A stretch of 39,162 nucleotides of DNA from Acanthamoeba sp. SK_2022b (Eukaryota > Discosea > Longamoebia > Acanthamoebidae), in NCBI GenBank assembly GCA_027943245.1, contig JANDJZ010000556.1, forward strand, positions 1-39,162, written 5' to 3'. A program made the translations under genes and the position numbers. Positions 32,808 to 39,162 of this stretch are shown in pieces. Within the stretch, counting starts at the first letter, position 1. Every line of letters begins with the position of its first letter. The notes beneath the pieces were generated by a model, which was not told where the DNA came from, did no database searches, and worked only from the letters and a program-made list of their open reading frames with translations.

Positions 32808-34688
32808 GTGTGTGTGTGTGCTGACGCATGGTGCGACATTTGCAGTATTACCCGCGCGGCGAGAAGTACATCTCGATTGTGAAGGATATGGCCGACCCTC
32901 AGGTGCTGGAGAAGCGCAACGAGATCAAGAAGCGAGTGCTGGCCTATGTGCAGGAGAAGAGGGACAAGGGCGAGGCCCTCTCCGAGGAGAGCGAGGCCGA
33001 GGCTGATGACACCGCGGAGCAGGCAGAGGTCGAAGAGGAGGCCGAGAACGGCGCCTCCACGGAGACCAAGAGCGAGGCTGAGACTAACGAGAACGGCGAG
33101 GCCGAGGCCGAAGAGAAGGAAGGCGAGGATGACTTCTTCGTAGAGGAGAAGGCGGCGCCCAAGGCGCCAGCAAAGAAAACGCCCGCTGCCAAGTCTAAGG
33201 GAAACAAGAAGGCCACAGCAGCGACGCCCAATAAGACCGAGACTCCCGCCAAGGCTGAAGCCAAGCCTGCCACGCCTACCAAGGCCAAGCCCGCCGCTCC
33301 GGCCAAGGCCGCTACTCCCGCCAAGGCCGAGGCCAAGGACAGCGCCAAGCCCGCTACTCCCGCCAAGACCGAAGCAACACCCGCTAAGGTAGAGGCTGCA
33401 TCCACCACATCGCCTGTCCAGGTCTCCAAGGCCGCCACGCCCAAGGTGGCCGCTAAGCAGCAACCTGCCAAGGGCAAGAAGGGAGCGGCGGCGACTGCTC
33501 CCAATGCTGAGGCCAAGCCCGCCGCTCCGGCCAAGGCCGCTACTCCCGCCAAGGCTGAGGCCAAGGACAGCGCTCCTGCCTCTGCCCCTGCCGTGGCCAC
33601 GACGCCCACCAAGACTGAGACTACGCCTTCCGCTCCTGCTAAGCCCGAGGCCAAGGCTGCCACGCCAACCAAGGCCAAGCCCGCCACGCCAACTAAGGCC
33701 AAGGCTGAAGCCAAGCCTGCCACGCCAACTAAGGCCAAGCCCGCCGTTGCGAACACGCCCACGAAGCCGTCTTTGGAGACTCCCGCCACTGTCACACCTA
33801 CGGCCGCTGCCACCGCTCCATCCACTCCGGCCGCTGGCGAAGTGCAGCTGACGTCTGCGCAGAAGAAGCGGCTGAGGAAGAAGCGAAAGTCTGGACAAAT
33901 GGATGAACTCAAGGACACGACCACGACGACCTCCCCCATTGCCACCGAAGCGCCGGCAGCGGCGATCAAGGCCGACGACATCCAGCAGGCCAAGGCCGAC
34001 CTTGCGCCGCAGGCCGAGGCGGACAAGGTCTCGGAGACCACCACGCAGGAGGCCAAGGCCACCACGCCTGCCAAGAAGAGGCGGCGAAGCCGTGGCAAGA
34101 AGGGCCCCGCAGAGACCGCCGCCGGAGCCGAGACACAGACTGCCAGCGCTGCTGCCGAGCCTGCGCCTGCTGAGACCAACGCCGACAAGATGGACGTTGT
34201 GGCGCCGGTGAAGGAGCCAGCGGCCAGCCCTGCAAAGAAGCAAGCCAGCCCCGCCCCTGCAAAGAAGCAGACGCCTGCCCCCGCAAAGAAGCAAGCGGCC
34301 AGCCCAGCCCCCGCAAAGAAGCAAGCAGCCAGCCCGGCCGCCGCAAAGAAGCAGACGCCTGGCCCCGCTGCCGCGACGAAGGAGGCTTCCAGTCCCGCCA
34401 ACAACAAGCGAAAGGCTGCTGCTGCTCAGCCTGTGAAGGCCGCTGCCGCGACCAGCACGCCCGCGGAGACCGACGAGGTCACCGAGATGCCCTCGCGCAA
34501 GAAGAGGAGAAGGTACGTGTCCCCTCTTGCTTTGCCCCTCTCGCTGGACGCAATTCCTGACAACCCGATTGTCGGACAACAGCGGTGCCGCCTTCGACCC
34601 CAAGGTGGTCAAGAACCTGGAAAGCTCGCAGGCTGCTCCACCCGCAGAAGCGCCCCTCCCCGAGAAGAGCCACACCAAGTTCCAGTGA
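32123..34688 (+). CDS. EFG1: EFG1-like rRNA-processing protein with long Lys/Ala/Pro tail
   Basis: Five exons: 32123-32317, 32397-32529, 32585-32712, 32846-34512, 34583-34688; 742 residues. Residues 1-180 match the EFG1 family in order: a basic N-terminus, TADQIRSTQRLLRNK, a coiled coil around HRKYKMIKFFEKQKLDRQ, then LLYVSYYPRGEKYISI. EFG1 is a nucleolar factor for early 40S ribosome assembly in yeast. The remaining 560 residues are low complexity: first acidic, then dozens of A-K-A-x-P-A-T/A-P units, and near the end five PAKKQ repeats, resembling histone H1 or nucleolin-type tails. Known EFG1 proteins are much shorter (roughly 230-250 residues). The short last exon has normal composition and ends KSHTKFQ. 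Intron 3 carries a long (GT)n. Confidence 0.88.
32737..32820. repeat. (GT)n microsatellite in EFG1-like intron 3
   Basis: About 84 bp of nearly perfect GT with one GC interruption near 32802. It spans most of the intron between the donor at 32713 and the acceptor at 32845. Confidence 0.96.
33230..33770 (+). repeat. Internal coding repeat, Ala-Lys-Pro-Thr units
   Basis: Repeated coding units of the type CC-GCC-AAG-GCC inside exon 4 of the EFG1-like gene. One block (about 33283-33345) is almost duplicated at about 33514-33570, pointing to recent slippage or unequal exchange. The complementary strand is open through this block for the same reason. Confidence 0.7.
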
Positions 34689-34812
34689 GATCATCGTGAA
34701 CAGTTGTAGCAGTTTGCCCAACAAACCCGTGCTGCTTTTGTGCCCCTTTCTTTTGGATTTCTTTCCACTTTTCAAGCCTTTTTATGTCTTGGTCTTGAAG
34801 CGAAAGCACAAG

Positions 34813-36604
34813 ATGGAGCAGGGTGAGGAGCAAGTGCGGCAAGAGAAGATGGAGGAGAGTGAGGTGGGGCATTTCTTTCGGCAGCCACGTAAGGCCGACT
34901 GTCTGCCAATAACGAAGCACCCCTACGGTACCGTGCTACTTGCACCGGTCCCGCCACAGCCCTGCGCTCTTTGGTAACAACGCTCCTTGCTCTCGGGCAT
35001 AAGGTTACGTGCAACGTGCTGCCTACCGCCAACCAGACCTGCACCACGAAGAGGTGCGTCCATATGCACATGCGAAAGTTTCGTTCTACCTCGGGCCTTG
35101 TTTGCTCAGGCCTCTTGGCGGGCGTAGATAGTGGAGCTGGACAGCCCATTCGCTTCTGTGGTGGCCTCAGGCACACAGGTGTACACGTTCCTCCTGCTGG
35201 GCGACCAGAACGCTGGAAAGTACGCACGCCACAAGCCCCTTCCATATTGTATGTACGCATGATCTTGCCCTTACCATAGTGCGCGAAAGGTCGACGTTCC
35301 TGCACGCCTTCTGCTTTGCGCAGGACCTCAACTTTCTTGAGCTCACATCCTACTTGCCTATCCTCGCGTCCTCCTTCATTAACACACGCTTCCTCACCGA
35401 CGACACCACCGCGCCTCGGTACTGACTGTAGTATCTTGGCTCTGTGCGGGTCGAGTCCGTAGAGAGCGAGACGACTCTCACACGCTATCGTGCAGTGATG
35501 AGCTGCCCTTCCTAGACACGGACATTGCGCGTGGCACGGTCCTGCTCACGTTGGACAGCTTCGTCTTCTTTCTCGAGGAGTTCGGACTTCCCAGCGAAGA
35601 GTTCCCACCAGACACCAGGTGCCCCGGCACGTCGCAGCTATGATCTCCTGCAGCATGCCATTAACGAACAACTACAACCAACAACCACCGCAGATTCGTG
35701 CTGGTTCAGTTTATCGAGATCGGAGGGGATCACCTCGATTCCCTGATGTGTGCCAGTAAAGAGGTGTGGCTTTATTCACGGCGCCACCCCGCTTCTCCAC
35801 TCTGACGTGTAGGTGAACCTCGTGTGCGAACAGGATACGCCCGTCTCGAGAGATATGCGGGACGTGCTCGACCGGTCTGCGGCGCTACTCACCCAAGCGC
35901 GGAAGACCATCTACTTCATCAACGCGTCCACTCTATTCGAGGTTCGTGCCTGCAAGCCTTGCGACTGAATCCGCGTATGTGTGCGAGCCATCTCCCTCAC
36001 GCCTTGCCTCACCACAGCTCACCGCCGGCTCGGGCACCTACGCCATGAACCATGCCAACTTGGCCAAGCTGACGGAGCGGCTGAGCTGGCTCTCCACGGT
36101 TCTCCCGGCATCGCACCAGATCCTCTTCTACCTATCACGGGTAGCCCCAGGCTGCAGGCTTGACATGACGCCCACCTTGCCCGTCATCGAGGCGGCAGAC
36201 AGGGCCGCGGGCCTCCTGCCGCTGGCCCTCCCCACTGAAGGTGCCCCCGAGCAACAGGTCAAGCTGCTGCTCGACCACCTCAAGCGAACCTACAAATGGC
36301 GCTTCGAGGTCGTCGACGTGTTCAAGTCGGAGCACCTCCAGGAGCCCAGCGGCGAGGAAGCTTTTGCCGTAAGGGACACGAACGAGCTGCCCCTCAACGT
36401 CGACAAGGTCGTGGGGACGCTGGTGCGGCTGTTCGAGCAGGGAATGCAGCACTCGAAACGAGAGGCCGAGGTCTTCACATTCACGCACATCCTCCAGTGT
36501 TGGAAACACGAGTTCCTCGACAAGCGATCCGACTTCTACGTCGATCCGTACGCACGGCCATTCCTCGTTTGGACTCACTTGGATAGCTCACACACACAAT
36601 GCAC

Positions 36605-36670
<66 letters not shown>

Positions 36671-37454
36671 CGATCCGCAGGAGCTCCGAAGTGCAGTGGC
36701 TTCACGCAGATGAGTTCTCCGAATACCTCGAGGGCCTGGAGTTCTGCGAGTTGCCCGAGACCATCCTACTCCAGGTTCGTTTCACTCCCCTCTTTTCTAT
36801 GCTGTCGTTGCGCTAAACGGGGGGGGGGTTCTCCTTCCTCTCAAGCAATGGGACAAGGTGGCGCGGCGACTCGTCGACTCGCATCTGGCGATCAAGAGGG
36901 ATGGCGAGTCGCGCTTCTCGGGCTTTGCCATCGTCGACGCCCAAGTCGAGGGGGAAGAGGTTCGCCTGCAGTGCGCGGCAGGCGACTCGGCCTCCTGTTC
37001 GCAGCGGCCTGGCGGGGACTACTTGGAGATGCGTCTGTTCTACTACGCCCCGCTCATGGACGTGCTCTACTCTTACTTCGCGAAGAACATCCCCGGCGAG
37101 TTCTGGATCGACCACAGCGACGAACAGACGGCGCCGTCGCGCACACAGCGGCTCTCCTTCCTTGACGACCCTTCGGTTCGTTCACGCTTGACCGACGCGG
37201 TCGGGAAGATGGAAGGGGTGCTGCGGTGCCTGTGGCAGGCTCTGTTCGCCGAATGCACGACTGAGCGAGCCGACGAACTGCGCGCGCTGCACTTCCTGTG
37301 GCTGCTGGAGGAGTGGCTGCACGCGCGGCGCATGCTTTCGCCCGCTGATGTGGCAGCTGTACTCGCGCTGCCGGGGGCCATCGAAGGCACCGGTGCCGCG
37401 CACAGCAAGGTCGACCTTCTCCGCCACCTGATCAAGCAGCAGCCTTCGTCATAG
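34813..37454 (+). CDS. P-loop NTPase-like protein, unrecognised family
   Basis: Ten exons: 34813-34888, 35004-35053, 35128-35219, 35290-35418, 35496-35618, 35694-35763, 35813-35941, 36018-36547, 36681-36774, 36846-37454; every phase agrees, 633 residues. Near residue 63 a hydrophobic strand runs into GDQNAGKST, a perfect Walker A/G1 motif, split by an intron inside the Lys codon. A strand near FVLVQFIEIGGDHLD may be the G3/Walker B region (no canonical DxxG), and KTIYFINASTLFEL another core strand. The C-terminal half is helical and acidic (LRALHFLWLLEEWLHARRML). I do not recognise a named family; a divergent small-GTPase-like or STAND-like fold is possible. Its start lies 124 bp after the EFG1-like stop. 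Confidence 0.75.
36590..36669. repeat. (CA)n microsatellite in P-loop gene intron 8
   Basis: About 80 bp of CA with a few interruptions, filling most of the intron between the donor at 36548 and the acceptor at 36680. Confidence 0.96.
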
Positions 37455-38216
37455 TCACTCCGCAAGAGGAGGAACTTTATCGACGCAATCGCCACATCAC
37501 TGGAAAGCAACACGAGTTAGTTGTCTTCGTGTGCCACAGGGGCTGACGCCTCACTTTGATCACGTGAAACAGGTTACCTCGTTGTCTGTCCACCCGGCGG
37601 CTTGCATACGCTCGGCCAGCTCTGCGCTGTCCACTCAACTCCTCCAGGGCCTTTCGCTACTTAACTGGGAGCCCTCCCAACAGCCTCTTCGTGACCAAAC
37701 GCGTAGTCGCTTGGGTCAAAGCATGATTATATACAGTCTTCTCGACCCGAACGATGTTGCTCCGGTGGTCGACCTGACGCTTAGCGCTCCCGTAGATAGA
37801 GATGAAGATGAGAGTCTGACGGAGGGTTCGTCTTTGCCGAGGCCCACTTCGGGATGCCAGCGCTTCCTCCTTCGTCCGGCTTCTAATATACCTGACTCCT
37901 GCTCTTCCACGCAAGCTCCTTGTACTCTTGTTCTCCTAAGGAAAACCAGGAGGCCACTCTTGTTTCTTGTGCCTTCTTAGGGCAGTGCACCCACCGCCTT
38001 GCCTTGACGTCATTGGCGGAAAAGCACAAAACTTTACAGTTATGTTCAGATTTCTCGGTCGGGCTCGGAATTGTTCCGCCGTAGGGCACTACAAAAAAGG
38101 ATATCCACATAACGTCGCAAGAACAGAAAAGGAATCCACTGCTCTAAATTCTTCACTCCCTATAAATGGCATTGATCACACGTGTGGAGGGCGGGGTGCG
38201 TCTGTATGGTGGAGAC
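37455..38216. other. Region downstream of the P-loop gene, no confident gene
   Basis: CpG content is normal. A plus-strand open frame at 37531-37980 lacks an ATG and good bias. On the minus strand a short stretch ending in TGA at about 37560 reads like the last exon of a gene (ELAERMQAAGWTDNEV), but I could not join upstream exons. I treat it as unresolved. Confidence 0.35.
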
Positions 38217-39162
38217 GTGTGAATAAAGCCTGAAAAGTCAATGGATGACAACTACAGTTACAATGGAATGCTCCAATGGAACAGTGCCAATGCAATGGAA
38301 GCTTCTAGAACCTTTCAGGCCAGACACAAAACCCTCATTCAAGCCCAAGTTCTTTACTCTTAACTCAACCTCACCAAACCAACAAGCCACCCAGCCAACC
38401 TCTGCCAACCCATTACCACCATTTTTATAACCCTTCACTGGCCATGGTGTGCTCTGTTGAACCTGGTCATATGTCTAGGCCTGTCTCATAAACAAGTTAT
38501 TCAAGGTACACCAACTTGTTCCTTGTTTTACTACAACTTGTCACCACTCACTCACCCCATCAACTTCAGGGAACTCACATTCATTTGCAATACCATGACA
38601 AGGTTCCTTGGAACAGACACCTAACCAAGATCTACCAGCCCAACACCTCCACTGGGCAGTACATAGTGTGTTTTACACAACATGGGACTCAGGATCATTA
38701 GCAATATCCCACTTGTGCACAGGGTCTCTTCATCACAGCCAAGACAGCCACTTCCAGTACATACCTCATCTCATTTCAAGCTTTGCATGAGTTTCAGGCT
38801 TCATTCATCCACTCTGGCACCAGCAGGGCTATGGCACAACAGCTGGTGCTGCCTCCACCCTCTGCATGCATATGTGTTTGTGTGTCCACGTGTGCCTCAC
38901 AGTTGAACTGCAGTGAGAGGTTCCCCTCTGAGGTGGTGATATGTTGTGACTTGCTTTCTCTTCTCCCATTCTGTCAGCCTCACACACACAGAACTACCTG
39001 CTCTGAGCGTGGTCACCTCAGTGCATGAACCACAACAGTTGTGGCAGTCCTTGGCCTCATGGGTCTCCCCAAGGACCTGCCTGGCCATTCAGGTGGGGCC
39101 CCTGCAGGCATATGCAAGGACTTGAGAGAGTTCAGGCCTCTGTTCTCCATTCTTGTGGAGAT
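38217..39162. other. CpG-depleted island at right end
   Basis: Only two CpG dinucleotides occur in about 945 bp (near 38889 and 39007), and none in the first 670 bp, whereas adjacent DNA has several per 60 bp. TG and CA are abundant, as expected after methyl-cytosine deamination. Stops are frequent and no protein family is recognisable. It includes a near-perfect palindrome at about 39032-39046 (ccacaac and gttgtgg arms). Confidence 0.7.

Noticed and set aside
32729..34678. Minus-strand open frame of about 649 codons opposite the EFG1-like gene
   Set aside because: It exists because the GCC/AAG/CCC-rich repeat coding strand has no stops on its complement. Its product is pure Leu/Gly/Arg low complexity, while the plus strand has a conserved family and correct introns.
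38516..39088. Short frames in the CpG-poor island, considered as a transposase or reverse transcriptase remnant
   Set aside because: No catalytic motif or element end could be recognised on either strand; only the base-composition anomaly is supported.

Overview
The window looks like nuclear DNA of a free-living amoebozoan, most likely Acanthamoeba. This is inferred from GC-rich coding sequence with strong G/C third positions, many short spliceosomal introns (about 100 inferred, mostly 40-200 nt), very short intergenic gaps, paired divergent genes and eukaryote-only families. I see no tRNA, rRNA, CRISPR or bacterial operon signal. Gene models were built by hand from reading frame, GT/AG borders and phase. 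Nearly every junction was checked for frame continuity, but none has been compared with transcripts.

Layout. 1-3809 (-): one long gene, cut by the left edge, with two ubiquitin-like domains followed by a Glu/Lys/Gln-rich coiled coil. 4330-6161 (-): a BRO1-domain protein the size of BROX, sharing a 147-bp divergent promoter region with 6309-8207 (+), an ER-type DnaJ chaperone. 8604-12560 (-) and 13629-17404 (-): two tandem paralogues with a C2HC finger, a TRAF/SIAH-like finger and a P-loop-like segment lacking the catalytic Gly and Ser/Thr. The 17404 copy is intact and the other shows frame damage. 17614-18733 (-): a secreted protein with a CBM9-like fold. 18823-20460 (-): RNA polymerase III subunit RPC6. 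It is divergent, with only 89 bp between start codons, from a small membrane protein (20550-21292, +).

The right half is mostly on the + strand: an F-box/MORN protein (22511-24617), an SLC25A44-like mitochondrial carrier (24875-26980), a 991-residue Ras-PH-Ras-PH protein made by duplication of a whole Ras-PH gene with its introns (27078-31211), an isochorismatase-like hydrolase (31296-31947, -), an EFG1-like rRNA-processing factor with a very long Lys/Ala/Pro tail (32123-34688), and a 633-residue P-loop protein I cannot name (34813-37454).

Three whole-window patterns stand out. About 44 of 101 inferred introns begin GTAC and only about 11 begin GTAA. Essentially every long GT/CA microsatellite lies inside an intron. 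Two stretches (about 12793-13555 and 38217-39162) are almost empty of CpG, while the flanking DNA is full of it. The genes do not form one pathway; this is ordinary compact housekeeping chromatin interrupted by a lineage-specific paralogue pair and the CpG-poor islands.
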